Of a stretch of 64,000 bases of DNA, positions 36,619 to 48,413 are shown in pieces; position 1 is the first letter of the stretch; every line of letters starts with the position of its first letter. A model generated the notes under the pieces. It had not been told where the DNA came from. It did no database searches and saw only the letters and a list, made by a program, of their open reading frames with translations. The position numbers were made by a program, and so were the translations under genes. Source of the stretch: Isoetes taiwanensis (taxonomy: Eukaryota; Streptophyta; Lycopodiopsida; Isoetales; Isoetaceae); assembly GCA_021234155.1 (NCBI GenBank), contig JAJEKV010000001.1, positions 16,005,491 through 16,069,490 on the forward strand. Reading direction: 5' to 3'.

Positions 36619-37122
36619 TTATTTCAGTTCATGGCGTGCGGAACTCCACCCCAAATATTTGTAAACAGACACCACTTCAACATTTTGGCCACGATAAGTG
36701 AGGATTGGAGGCGTTGGTTGGCATGTGGGACGATACCGAACCACCTTGGTTTTGGCTAAGTTGACATGCATTTCAATCACGGCAAAATGTGTCGGGGCAT
36801 TGAGATGGCGTTGCATGTCTGCCTGAGTGTGTGTTAGGAGGTCTACATAATCATCATAGATCAGCTGCCTGATGATCTGGTGTAGGAGGTGGGCCCCAGT
36901 ACCTCCATTATCAGCGAGTGAGCTCTCTAGCTGATCAATATACATGCCAAATAGTGTGGAAGAGAGAGAGCACCCCTGACGGACCCCAATACTGCTCTCG
37001 AATGGTCGGCCTGCTGGTTGCAACCGGCCGGTGCATGTCTCATATAACCTGTACACCGCGTTCTGCAGGTCGGCAGGGACGCCTAGCTGCTGCAATCTTG
37101 CCCACAGCTTTTCCCGAGGCAC
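36619..37122 (-). pseudogene. LINE reverse transcriptase fragment (copy B)
   Basis: Duplicate of 29769-30272, with SIGVRQGCSLSSTLFGMYID and LIYDDYVDLL. Relative to copy A the catalytic box changed from YDDD to YDDY, and the segment after VIEMHVNLAKTKVV is frameshifted. Confidence 0.85.
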
Positions 37123-37419
37123 AATGTCAAAAGCCTTGGCGAAGTCTATAAAGCAGCAATACAGATCCTGCCGACGGTTCCTACTGTCCTCAACCAGAGT
37201 CCGCAGCGCGAAGATATGATCTATGGTTGAGTGCCTCGGCCTGAATCCTGCCTATGCGAGTGCCCGCACTTCTGCTGCTTCTGTCCATCCTATCAACTGC
37301 TGCTCGAGGATCCCGGCAAGGAGCTTTGCAAACACTGAGCTGATCATGATGGTCCGGTAATTGGCTGGGCAATGCGAGTCTCCTGCCTTGTAGATTGGGA
37401 CAACCTTGCTAGTGGTCCA

Positions 37420-38334
37420 TCACGGGGGAAGACCTTCCCGCAATACCTTGTTGAACATGCCCCTCAGTACTGGTGCTATGGATGGCCCTGCCCACTTGAG
37501 TAACTCTGCCTGCATGCCATCAAGATCTGGTGTTTTCCCATTGGCTAGACATTGCAGCCCCTGCGTTACCTCCGCCTCTGTGATTGCTAGTACTGGTCCA
37601 TGCTGGGGGGGTAATGCTGCCCGTGCACCCTCCAGGTTGTAGAGTTGTTGTAGGAATTGCCCCCACTGGTCTGGAGTGATGTTTCCCGTGAGCGGTACTG
37701 GTCTTCTAAGCACTCTCTGCCAGAAGGTCCTGGGATGACGTTCCAGGAGGAAGAATATTTCCTGTTGATGGGCCGCAATGTACCTGGCCTTTCTAGCCTT
37801 GAGGGAAGTGTGGTATTGCTTGACTGCATCCGAGCGCAGCGCAGAGTCTGTGACCTGGCAGAGCCGGTATTTGCGTTCTTCGCACTCGGCATCGAACCAC
37901 CGGTTACGCGAAAAGGCCGTAGCTCTTGAGGTTTGTCGGGGGCGACTTCTCCCAAAATACCTCTCTGCAGCAGCCCCGAGGACGTCAATGAGCCTGCCTG
38001 CCTGCTGCTCCAGCGTTGAGCATTGTGAGATGCTTGCCAGATCCTCCGTAAGCATCTCAGAGTAAGTAGGAGCGCGCTCATAGTTCAGTCTGAGCTGGGG
38101 CATACGAGGAGGTGTTGGATAGACATCTGGGGCAACCTGCCAAGCCAGGTGGAAGTAGAGCGGTAGGTGGTCTGAGTCCACCTTCTTTTCGGCCATGTCT
38201 TGCTCGGCCACCAAAACATAGTCTACCACGCCAGACCCAACTCTCTGGTTCTCCTGCGTGCAAGTGTACAGGCTGAAGGATGGCCACGGTGCTAGCCCAT
38301 TGCAATATGCAGAGCAGCAACAACTGCCTCCCAT
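37420..38334 (-). pseudogene. LINE ORF2 endonuclease C-terminus and RT N-terminus
   Basis: This 304-codon open segment carries the last endonuclease box (VDSDHLPLYFHLAW, with the catalytic Asp-His), then a coiled, Arg/Gln-rich linker. It ends with NGKTPDLDGMQAELLKWAGP, the conserved segment just before the reverse-transcriptase fingers. It is the longest intact piece of this LINE family in the window. A TAG in VRALA*AGFRPRH and frameshifts follow. Confidence 0.85.
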
Positions 38335-39310
38335 AGCGCGAGACTTGAATGTCAGCTGATGCCCATGGCCAAGCTCCTTCTGAAGGGCTCAGCTGCAACA
38401 CATGATCTGTCAGAGGGTCAAATCTCATCGATTGTTCCATGCCAGTGCAGGCATTGAAGTCTCCAACGAGCACGACCCTACCCTCCTGCTTGTGATGTTG
38501 TATGTCATCGTATAGATCGACATTAGCCGGATGGTTGTGATAGAAGTTGCTCTCGGTATGTGGAAAGTAGCAAGCCGCGACAAAGAGAGGGCTATCACTG
38601 CAAATCTGCACGCGCACCCACAGGTACTTGTTATGTTTGTCTATCTTACACAGGGAAACTGACTATGCCAGAGTTGTCCGGAAGTAGCAGGCGACCCCTC
38701 CGTGTCTCCACTTTCCTGTGCATTCATTGAAGACAGAGTAGCGATGGTATCCTCGCAAGTCGGGTAGTCTATGTCCAGCATGCTCCCATGTTTCCATGAG
38801 GAAGATGAGGTCCATATCGGCAGCAACTGAGTTGAGACTGTCTTTCTTCTGCCATGGGAAGCCCTGACAATTCCAAGAGACCATGTGCAGGCACAATCCC
38901 TATTTGCTAGCAGGAGCTGCAGCAGTAGGTTTGGCGGTGGCAGCACATGCGGTAGTGGTGGAGGCGGCTTTTGGCATGTTGGCAGTGGCAGTTGAGGCCA
39001 TTGTGGTAGGATGTGCAGATGGGGTCGCGACAGAAGGGCCTTGAGCATTTGAGGCGCTTGCATTAGTATTATGTGGCCTAAAGATCTGCATCTTTTCCCG
39101 AACCATCCCTGCTGCGCCTCCCTGTTTGCGGACATTCTTGACTTTCTCCAACTCATGCCTGCGGTCCTCCTGTTGTGCCGGAGTCTACATACAGGGCAGT
39201 CCCCTTCAACTACCTGCCTTGGTGCAGGATGGCTACTCGCTCTTGCGTGTCCCTAACTGTGAAGATGACTACTCGGCAGTGATGACTTTATCATCCTCTA
39301 GCTGCTTCTA

Positions 39311-40480
39311 AACTATAGAAATGGTGGCGATTGTTTTCTATTTTTCCAACATTTTTATAGAAACGAATTTAGTAGAATTGGATGTTTTACCATAAAATTC
39401 AGGTTTTTACTGTAAAATATCTATTAATTTGGCGAATTTACTATAATTGAGATGCAATATTATCAAATTTTGGCAATTTTATGAAGTTCTTTAGCGTACG
39501 CATCCTAGTAAACCATCGAATCCAGATTTTAAAAAATGGTAAAATATAGCAACTTTACGAAGTTTCATACCTTAAAGCCATCACTGCTACTCGGAGACGT
39601 TCAGGGCATCGGGCTCCAGGAAATACAATATCGGACTTCTAAGAGGTACCCATGGAGAACTACTCCCTTCTAAAAATGTTTATTTCCCCACTGTTATAAA
39701 ACCGTTGAGAAATAAAGCAGTGGAACCTATTAGCTTTATTCTTCTTCTTTGTTTTTCCAGCATTTAATTGTCATGAAGTGGCCATTCTTTTATTATAGAG
39801 GATTCTGCTAGAATTCTTGCAAACTCAAGGGCATAGTCATGAACACTTGCATGTGATTCTTCCTACTTTTTTTCTGTGTTGAGCTTGATTTAGAAAAAAA
39901 GAAAACACAAAAGCCTTTATATAAGATCTATATATATGTCATTGATGAGAATATCTAGCATTAGGGAGGCTGTTTTGTATTTTTATGCATTTGTTCACAT
40001 GGTTTTTCTATGATTTCATTGTTGTATTCATGCAGGCATATTAGATAGTATTTCTAGAGTGCACCCTCTTTGGGCCATTAAATTTTATTGGCAGAAGAAA
40101 TCTAGTGGTTGTTGGGTTGTTCTCGCATGCAATGTTGCATGAATATTGCATGTGCTTTGCATCAAATCACATATTTTTGCCCTACAACATCAAATGCAAT
40201 TTTTGTATTTACACCAACAATATAGCACCTTCTTGGGTCTTAGCATCATTTAGTAAAGTTCTCAAAGGAATAAGATGATCAATATAGAATGATTGGACCA
40301 AAATCCTACTATTCCTTTGCTCTCACCCTATTACTATGCATATTTTAGAATAATTTGAAGATCTACAAACTTTTCACAAAGTTTGCAAAACCATGCTACC
40401 ATAATGGTTCGATAGTTTTCAGACTGCAATATAAGTTCTACAAATATAGAACGAATTATCCATACCTTTGAAAACCCTTC
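39311..40480. other. AT-rich stretch, no gene seen
   Basis: No domain or array. Part of 39340-39560 is very A/T-rich. Its edge against the LINE 5' end is uncertain because LINE 5' ends have no fixed sequence. Confidence 0.5.
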
Positions 40481-40539
40481 TATCAATGCCTGGTTAAAAT
40501 CATTATTAAAACATTTGCAACAATTAATTTATTGATATC

Positions 40540-41060
40540 TTAGCCTTTCATCTTGGTCAGCATGTAAAACGAGTGATGAAACCCTGGAGCACTGTCTAAT
40601 AGAATGTAGTGATCTACAACTAGTGTGTGTGAGGAAAGGTTCATGAATACACTAGGAACCAATCAGACCATCTTGATTTATCCAATGGAATGCGTATATC
40701 CTAAACATATGGCCTTTCAAATAGTTAAGGCTTGGACTCTATGGATCATATGGAAAAGAAGAAGAACAATAGTCCTTCATGAAGAATACATCTTAGGCAC
40801 TCAATTGGTGCATACTCTGGAGAGGTGCTTAAGAAAGTACAAATGCATACATGAGTGTGAGGCTACCTTGAAAGAGGTAGTTTGGGGGATTTGCATCAAA
40901 CTCTAACTGCTAGGGGTTTTCAATATCATATAAAAGGGTTGAAGATCGACTCTGTAGTTATCCCCTCTTCAAACTTGTGCAAGAGGGTGCCTATTTGCTA
41001 TATAGTCATGTAACATTCTCTCAATATTAAATAGAATTGTTTATCCATCAAAAAAAGAAG
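40540..41060 (+). mobile_element. L1-like LINE 3' fragment, 5'-truncated
   Basis: The plus strand reads TSDETLEHCLIECSDLQL (zf-RVT tail, about 40570-40620), then an open frame 40625-40906 with AWTLWIIWKRRRTIVLHEEY. This is the Trp-rich IW..R segment that ends plant L1 ORF2 proteins. A 3' region follows and ends in an A-rich tail (ATCAAAAAAAGAAG near 41050). The 5' part, including the reverse transcriptase, is absent. Confidence 0.7.
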
Positions 41061-41449
41061 AAGGGGTCTTTCATCTTGCTAAGCTTTTGATTTGCTTCTT
41101 CCACTAAGAATATTGATTGCATGATTTGGGTATTGTTGGAAAGACTAATTAATTACAGCTAGTAGCTGTACTTAAATTGAATAATCTACACAATGGATGA
41201 TAATCCATGTTAAAAGTTATCATACTAATTGCTAGGCAATTCTTGAGCCTCTCGTGACCAGATGAGTCCTTCGTTCATTAAAAAGAAAAAAAATTGAGTA
41301 TTTGTTGATCGTATGCAATTTGTAAAATATCATGTCCTAGTATTACTTTCAGCCCTTGAAGAATAAGTATAGATGAAGAAGGGAAGGATCAATAAAGTAT
41401 AAAATAGTTATGGCACAATAGGTTTTATCTCCTTGTTTATTAAAGCAGT

Positions 41450-41490
41450 CATTCTGTGGCAAGGTCCTATATAGCACATATGTTGGCCGA
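41450..41490 (+). repeat. 41-bp direct repeat, copy 1
   Basis: CATTCTGTGGCAAGGTCCTA...TGTTGGCCGA; recurs at 42640-42680 with one mismatch, 1.19 kb downstream. Confidence 0.85.
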
Positions 41491-41929
41491 AGTGAAGTGG
41501 TGTTCTCATTGAGCTTTGTAAAATCGTTGAGTACAAATTGATTCCCCTACTCGGGGTTGAACTTTTGACAAACTTGAAATTTGAATGCTCCGAAACTAGA
41601 TAATCATTGAGAGCAAAGGAATACAAGATAAAAGATGAGTTATTCATTATTTGGTCTATGCAAAGATGAAAAAACTGGCGACCCCTTCTTATCGGATGAA
41701 AAACCCCGTCTCTTTGGGTTTTCGAGGAAAAACCCTAAAGAGAAACGATCGCCAACGCTCTCGAAGAATGCCGTTAACATACGTCTGCCCACGGCGTTGA
41801 CAACTAAGAGAACTACAAGAAATGACCTGTAATAGAAAGTCTGAAAAAGAAGAAGAACCCGTTTGAAGGTTAGAAGCTTCAGACATAGGCATGTGCCAAA
41901 ATATCAAAAATATAAAAGCACTCGGCGGG

Positions 41930-42250
41930 TCCAGGGCCACGCGAGGAAGAAACAACAGCCGACCAATCGGAAACCGTTTGCGGAATGACCATCGCAAGAA
42001 AATATCCGATTAGTGCTGCCTCGGAGGCTACAGTGCCACGCCGAGAGAAACAACAGCCGACCAATCGGGAACCATCCGCGGAAAACACCATCGCAGGAAA
42101 AAACATCCAATTAGTGCTGCCTTGGAGGCTACAATGCCACGCCAAGAAAAAATGAATAGTGAACAAATATTGCCTTGGAGACCAAAATGTCATGCAGAGA
42201 AGAATGAAATGATATATGCCCCAGAGGCTACAGTGCCATTTCGAGAAAAA
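41930..42250 (+). repeat. Tandem repeat, period about 110 bp
   Basis: The block AAACAACAGCCGACCAATCG...ATTAGTGCTGCC...GAGGCTAC.(G/A)TGCCACG is present at about 41950 and 42050. A more diverged third part (GAGACC/GAGGCTACAGTGCCA) follows to 42240. Confidence 0.7.
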
Positions 42251-42610
42251 ATGAAGAATAAGAAAATATGCACTTGAAAAGAACACAGAAGAGAAAACAC
42301 GGAGGAATTTGGAGGTTGTCGGGGGACTCGAGACAAATGGACAGATAATAAAGGTGGTCAACCGACTGATAGAAAATGATAGAAAAGTTGGAGCAAGTTC
42401 ACAAGTGCAAGGTCAACAATCGAATATAATTGACTGCAGACAACCCATCAAGAGAGGGAGGGTAAGGGAAACTAGTAGGCTAGAAGAGAAGGAGAAAACT
42501 AGCAGAAAACTAGCTCAAGAGAACGCCGATGAGGAAGAAGCAAAAGAAACACGTATATAAAGGAAAAAGGGGCTCAAAATAGCAGATGACGTCCCTTGCC
42601 AAAGAATGGC

Positions 42611-42635
42611 GGTTCTATTGCTTCGCAATAGAACC
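42611..42635. repeat. Perfect 11-bp hairpin
   Basis: GGTTCTATTGC, loop TTC, GCAATAGAACC. No function is assigned in this eukaryotic context. Confidence 0.9.
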
Positions 42636-42639
42636 TTGA

Positions 42640-42680
42640 CATTCTGTGCCAAGGTCCTATATAGCACATATGTTGGCCGA
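42640..42680 (+). repeat. 41-bp direct repeat, copy 2
   Basis: Copy of 41450-41490. The two could bound a small unit or be a recombination footprint. I found no TG...CA ends or target duplication. Confidence 0.85.
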
Positions 42681-43028
42681 TAGAAGAGGAACAAATCCCA
42701 CAAAACTCACAAAGAGAGTGAAGGAACCAAGAAGCGAGATCAAAATGAAAGAGATAATGGAATCAAGTCAAAATGGGTACAGAAAATAATGGGATAAGAG
42801 AATGTGAATGGATACATGAGTCACCGAGGTCAAGCTGATAAGAAAAACTAACGCGAACAAGGTGGGGGATACTAAGAAGCCAAAGTACATGGAAAAATGA
42901 AGCTCTCTGTAGCAGGACAGAAGGACCTGAAGGGACACTAGGAACCGATGGAACATAAGAAGTACCCATCGTAGAAGGGTTGGATGGATGGAAGGCAGAT
43001 GCGGCAAAAGAGGACATGATAAGGGGGT

Positions 43029-43215
43029 CAGACAAGAAATAAAACTGAGGCAAAGAAAGGCTTACAGGGCATAAATGGATGACCAATGAAGGAAACTCAT
43101 TAGAAACGGCCAAAATGCAATAAACAAGAAATAAAACTGAGGTAAAGAAAGGCTCATAGGGCATAAATGGATGACCGAGGAAGGAAACTCATCGGAAACG
43201 GTCAAAATGCAATAA
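43029..43215 (+). repeat. Two-copy tandem duplication, about 95 bp
   Basis: ACAAGAAATAAAACTGAGG ... GGGCATAAATGGATGACC ... GGAAACTCAT..GAAACGG.CAAAATGCAATAA occurs twice in succession with about 90% identity. Confidence 0.85.
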
Positions 43216-44699
43216 CATGTATCTGGGCACAAAAGGTGAGTAGAGAAACTTCGGCGACGAATAAGGTAAAAATAGCGAAGAAGCCAAAATCAAAATGGGA
43301 CACAAGGAAAAGATAGAAAATGGATAAACGGAGAACGAGAAGCAAGGGGATAAGAGGACTCGAATGGGTGCAAGACCAATCGAGGTCGAGGAAGAACCCA
43401 TGGAACAGAAGCAACACCAATAGCAGTAGAGTTGGGTTGATGAAAAGCAGTTGCGACACATCAAGGACCAAATTCGGGAACATGAAATGAGAATTAGCGA
43501 AGCAGAATAAAGCGACAGACAGAGTAAATAGAAACAAGAAAAATATGACGGAGCAAAAAGATGCACTACTAGAAGACAAAAGGTAAAGATACTACAACCA
43601 AACTAAGACATAGAAAAAGATTATCAATGCAACTGAAATAAACCCATACCAAGGGAAAAGAAGTACATGAGAACACTTAGGTAATGAACAGTGGTAACAT
43701 GCGCAAAAGAACAAAGCATACTATGTACCAAAAATAATAAAAGCCGGAGGACTGAGCAAACTAGAGGAACAGAGACAACCAAAGAGTGAGGCAGCAAATG
43801 GAAGAAATATGAAAGTAAAAAAGTATGGAGACTAAAACGAAGATGAAACCAAGAAGTCAAACGGAGCCAAAGGGAAAAGATGAAAACAAGAAATCAACGG
43901 AGCTTGAGAGAATGGTTAATCCCCGCAATGCCTCAAGTCTGTGCTGCCTAAAGTACATGCATCAGTTGTCGTTAAGAATTGTTGTAGAATGGAATTTTAC
44001 CTTATGCTCTACGCGCATATTATAGCAGAAACCGGCACAGCAAAACACTACTCCCAGAATTGTAAAGCTACATTATAAATGCTGTGTCAAAGAAAGGCAA
44101 ATTTCAGTAATAAAGAACCTATATCAGCTAAGTGAAGAATGTACATAAATGACAGAACTCCAAAATGTTGCCGTTCGAACCGGAATTCTCAAGTTTTTGA
44201 CGCTTCTCTATAGTAGATGCGCTTCAACATAAAGATCACATAGCAAGTTGAAGACTAATAAAAGACAGTATAGCATGTTTAAGGAATAACAAAATGCATC
44301 TCCTACCACATCATTTGTATGACAACTATAGGACTGTATCCCTCTACATGAATAGTTACTGAAACCTGATAAGGATCTTTAACCTGCTTCTCACCTGAAT
44401 ACTAGGCTAGTCAGTTAAGTCACAAACTGTTAAGTCTTCTTTTAAGAAATATAACACCGATCAAAGAACATTACATTGCCAGTTGACTAGAAGAACACTA
44501 GGAGACTCTGTAGTTGGTGAATCTTCATTGGAGGCACTCAGTTTCACTTTCAAACCTTTTGATGGCAATACCTACAAAATGAAAACCCTAACTAAGTGTC
44601 ACCTCAGCTACAATCATATCACATGAAGCTCAAAACGTACTTTAACTAATGGTTTACGGACTCAAAATACAGAGAGTTGCCTCTGCTCTGTCATGAAGT

Positions 44700-45141
44700 T
44701 GCAAATGGATAGACCTTCATGTCAGTTAAAACCTTAAAATTGAAAGAATTCATTTGAAAACACTGCTTGTAATCCAAATGCATCCTTTCACAACCCCATT
44801 GTGTGCCATTGTGAACCTGCAAGCAGCACGTGAAAATATGAGAGTTCCAGAAAAGATATAACAATAAGAGGCTGTCAAATGCTTTGTAGACTTACCAATT
44901 TGTTTCCTCGTGGATTGAACTCAACTGTAAAACCTGCAAGTATGAGTGGCCCAGCTGGAGCACAGGAGGTGGCAATCACGATGGTAGCTCTAAAAACGAA
45001 ACCATCTTCCATATTATTAGAGATAAAGGAGAAAGGGATATCCACTTTGATAGCAGATATGACATACATTATCAAATGCATTTATAATTCACCTGCATTT
45101 TGATCGGTCAAGGGTAGCACCATAAATACAATTTGCAGGAT
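44700..45141 (-). CDS. Three phase-compatible exons of an unidentified gene fragment
   Basis: On the minus strand, an exon at 45141-45093 (after TTCCAG, ending before GTGAAT) encodes PANCIYGATLDRSKC. The next, 44989-44896 (after TTTTTAG, before GTAAGT), continues in phase as RATIVIATSCAPAGPLILAG and FTVEFNPRGNKL. The third begins at 44816 after TTGCAG and continues in phase as VHNGTQWGCERMHLDYKQCF, reaching a stop near 44720. Matching acceptor, donor and phase at two junctions support real splicing. I do not recognise the protein, and no upstream exons or start were located. It may be the 3' end of a host gene or a captured fragment. Confidence 0.45.
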
Positions 45142-46429
45142 CTGGAAGTACAGAGATATTAGCATAATGATACACATTTCAAGGTTAGACTTGAAAGCAT
45201 CCTAAATTGCATGCTACCTTTACATGTTGAGACACCAAGACAACTACCACATATGATGGAAACCTGAAGTGGACACCTGGGTGCAATGTTTCGTGACAGT
45301 TTGGGCAGCTATACATCTACACTATTTAACCTCTGTTGAGAAGACAGGGAGTCTTACACACTCTTGCAAGAAATTGCAAGAAATTGACCATTGCACAGTT
45401 CTCCAAACCTTGACGCTGGTATATGTGATACATGGATTTTGCCCAGCCTGCAGATTTAACGTACTTGCAAAATTGTTGATTCCATGCCATCTCCCACATT
45501 CAATTTGCAAATGGTTAGCAGACTCTCATCTTATGATCTCTATGCTATAGGTAAACTATTCAGAAGATACTGCTGCGTTGTCTATACTTGATATCCTCTT
45601 CCACCCCATGCGTGCTTGCCCAACCCCACTACAATTGGTTCTGAACATCAGATGCAATAACGATTCACTCTCTTGGTGAAGAAAAGTTTCTGAAGTCCGC
45701 CGATTGCCCATTTCTTATGTTCTTGATACCAGCCCATTTCATGTGATTCTTTTAGTGCTCTGACTGGCAGTCCATATAAGCCTTAGTAATGTACATGACA
45801 AATTCATACAATGCCTCTCTTTTTAATTGCAACATACCAGTTTCCGCTAGTCCATCAACTCAATTCTTTTGCATTTAATATTTATTGCCAAAACTGGTTC
45901 TTGTGCTTGATACCCATACAAATAACTATTGTGCTAACGCCCCTAGACATCTCCAAATTAGAAAGTCTGTTGTTTGATAACTTTTAAAAACTCCCAAAAG
46001 CTTAAGATCTTGATATCAACTAATGGAAGAGGTTCATGAAACTGGCCACATGGCTGCAGGAAAGGTCGTCCTATTGAAGAAGGCAAAATAAGAAGCATGA
46101 TAATGCATACCTCCAAACTGTCAAGGGCTTATATAATATGATGTGTACAATCAAAATTGAAGGGTTGTAAATCCTGCCTGTCACAGTCAGATAACTAAGA
46201 CTTGTTCAAACGAAACAAAGTGATGATGACAGAACGCACAGGATTACCCAAAACTGACTGCTACATAAACAATCAAGGACAGCCTAGATTCATCTCCAAG
46301 CTACTTTCGTCCCTTAAATAACAGAGTGAACAGAGCGATAAAAACTTGTGACAAGCACACTAGTCTAGATGGAGACTATATTCCTTCGATCATGATTACA
46401 ATGCAATAAGTAGAAGCAACAAGATGCAC
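45142..46429. other. Gene-free stretch, possibly introns
   Basis: Lies between the unidentified exons and the SMU1-like exon. No additional WD40 or other exon is identified with confidence. Confidence 0.4.
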
Positions 46430-46500
46430 CCTAATCTTCCCGTCCTGAGATCCAGATGCAAGCATTTCTGCATCTCTGCTAAAGGCAATGCAAATGCATC
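46430..46500 (-). pseudogene. SMU1-like WD40 exon (fragment)
   Basis: On the minus strand, after GTGCAG, the sequence encodes CICIAFSRDAEMLASGSQDG KIR before a GTGCAT possible donor. The segment FSRDxEMLASGSQDGKI is characteristic of SMU1, a WD40 protein of the spliceosome. Only one exon of about 71 nt is seen. The next SMU1 repeats are not found downstream, so this is a fragment, or the gene's other exons lie in sequence I could not resolve. Whether it belongs with the exons at 44.7-45.1 kb is unknown. Confidence 0.5.
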
Positions 46501-47312
46501 CTGCACGAAACCTTAGTTAAACACTTGATCAGACGAAAAGACTTCAGATACATTTTGATACATGGTTTATTCAGCTGCCTGCAATGTAAGCAATACCAAT
46601 CTTCCAAAGGAACAACACAAGAGAGCGAGACACACAATATAAATGCTCTTCCCGCGGTTTGCACAAACATATTCCAGCTTAAACGTCTTTGAATTACATG
46701 CTGCAGACGTTTCTTGCAATAGTAAACAGAAAGATTGTAGGTCTAAGGCAAACGAAAGTTTCCATGATTCTGGTGGGATAATGCAAAAAAGACCATAGGG
46801 CTCTGCCACAAGACGGATTTTGGCTATGAAACCTAAAGGGTTCTTGATTCTCTCTACAGTTGGGAAAATACATCTGCTTCATATGGACATAACTTGCAAG
46901 CATTAATTTCTATGAAATCATACCTTTTTAGTGCATATCTTCAAACAGTCTTAGCGCATGCCATTCCAGCACACGATTTTTTCTGTGGCATGGTCTGTGG
47001 CATGAATTGAACGTGATCAGCTTCCTAGAGCCTACCTTGTTCTTCATAGCTTGGAACTATTATCGTTGAAGAAAATACATTGAACATTGACATATCTTAG
47101 AAAGGTATAAATCCTCTTTCAACTTGCTTGTGTGGGCATGGCCTGCAAGCATTGCTATAATCAAAATAGATTCTTAAAGAGCACTCCTGAAAGCTAGAAA
47201 TGACGAAACACCATGGAGTTTAGAATCTTGCCTTTTTGCTGTGCATGAGACAAAGCCTCGAAATCCGAGAAAAAAAATTCATTGAAATGTAGATCCTTCA
47301 AGGCAGTGATGC

Positions 47313-47520
47313 CTAAATGAGCATGTGCCAATGAAGTTAAGCTGGATGCGATTCTCTGTTGAAGAAGGATAAGGCATACCTAGAGTCTTCCATATTTCTA
47401 TATTTAACCCCGTATCAAGTTACCAGAGAAAATGATCCGCTCCAACATCATCGTTTCCAGCTTATACCAGGTCGGTTCCTAAATGAGCATGTGCCAATGA
47501 AGTTTGTTGGATGCGATTAG
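47313..47520 (+). repeat. 40-bp direct repeat, two copies
   Basis: CCTAAATGAGCATGTGCCAA TGAAGTT...TGGATGCGATT occurs at about 47311-47350 and again at about 47480-47518. Confidence 0.8.
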
Positions 47521-47601
47521 GTTAACTTTGTTTGAGAGCGGCTGCCCACCTGTAGTGTGACCGAGAGTTTCTGACCAATCATAAGTTTGGAGCAGTCACC
47601 A

Positions 47602-47641
47602 GCATATCCTAGGGATATTCTAGCATATACCTAGGATATGC
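47602..47641. repeat. 12-bp inverted repeat
   Basis: GCATATCCTAGG and CCTAGGATATGC with a 16-base spacer. A second near-palindrome (GGGTTTGCCCCC...GGGGCAACCC) follows at about 47660-47690. Confidence 0.8.
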
Positions 47642-48413
47642 CAAAAACCCACATAAACAAGGGTTTGCCCCCCTAGGGGCAACCCAAAAACAAATATTGG
47701 ACGATCAGAGAAGAACAAAAGGATGAGACCAAATGGAATAATGGAGCAACTGGTAGAAATACTTGAGCAAATGGAGGGAGATACCTCTTCGAGACTGTTG
47801 GCGACAGAGATACCTGTTCGAGAATGTTGGAGACTGGATGAACTCAAGAAACCAATGAAGCCGAAGAGAGAAGATGATAATCCACAAAATCAAATGGAAC
47901 AAAGGAAGTAATGAGATAATATCGATAAAAATGAGACAAATGGATAATACGACAATGGGCAAACGAAGTAGATGGGGCAAGTAAGGGGGTCTAGAGTGCC
48001 GAAAGAGGTGGCTTATTGAGAGCAAAAGAGCAACAGAGGCAATCAGAGCAAAAAAGAAGGAAGATAAGAGATGAAAAAAGGGGATAAGAGAAGACGGAGA
48101 CAACGGAGCAACGAAGGAGTAGAATGAGAACCCTGGAAAACCAAAACTATGAGATGCATTAAAAGGACATAATGGAACCAAGAACAGAATGGAGGAAACT
48201 TGCAAACACAACAAAATCGAGAAGCGATATCAACAGAGCTATTATGAATGTGATCCTAAAGAGTCATAACATCAACAATGTTAAAGGGAACAACAAGCCA
48301 AAGGAACTGAATGCAAAGATAACCGGCATAGAGAAATGATATCAACAGAGCTAATGTGAAGATGAGGAGGATATAGCAAATGGAGCGCGCAAACAACACC
48401 ATAAACCAGGGAA

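Larger units (their letters stand above)
30433..37283. repeat. Segmental tandem duplication, unit B
   Basis: Copy of 23542-30432, starting GCCACTAGACATACAAG directly after the truncated LINE of unit A. Unit B runs on into LINE sequence (37284-39310) that unit A lacks, so unit B carries the original right boundary. Differences from unit A are mainly 1-4-base indels clustered in short patches. Confidence 0.92.
35485..39310 (-). mobile_element. LINE, near-complete but broken (copy B)
   Basis: On the minus strand from right to left: an Ala/Thr-rich N-terminal segment (38900-39151), an APE endonuclease starting MVSWNCQGFPWQKK and DLIFLMETWEHAGH (38663-38896), VLVGDFNACTG (38078-38617), SGVVDYVLVAEQDM and KVDSDHLPL (the SDH box, about 38150-38260), a linker with LANGKTPDLDGMQAELLKWA (about 37500-37570), RT blocks (36619-37400) and the zinc tail (35636-36037). 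The 3' end carries a (GAATA)n tail near 35480. Each block is in a different frame from the next. The RT box reads YDDY, so the second catalytic Asp is lost. Confidence 0.85.
41061..44700. other. Gene-free stretch with local repeats
   Basis: The plus strand is A- and G-rich. Long hydrophobic frames on the minus strand (for example 42763-43164 and 43202-43579) are consequences of this bias and show no domain. Repeats are listed separately. Confidence 0.5.

Noticed and set aside
42763-43860. Long hydrophobic minus-strand ORFs that look like multi-pass membrane proteins
   Set aside because: An A/G-rich plus strand gives Phe/Leu/Ser/Tyr-rich minus-strand frames; no family motif and overlapping frames look alike. 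The same applies to 47705-48691.
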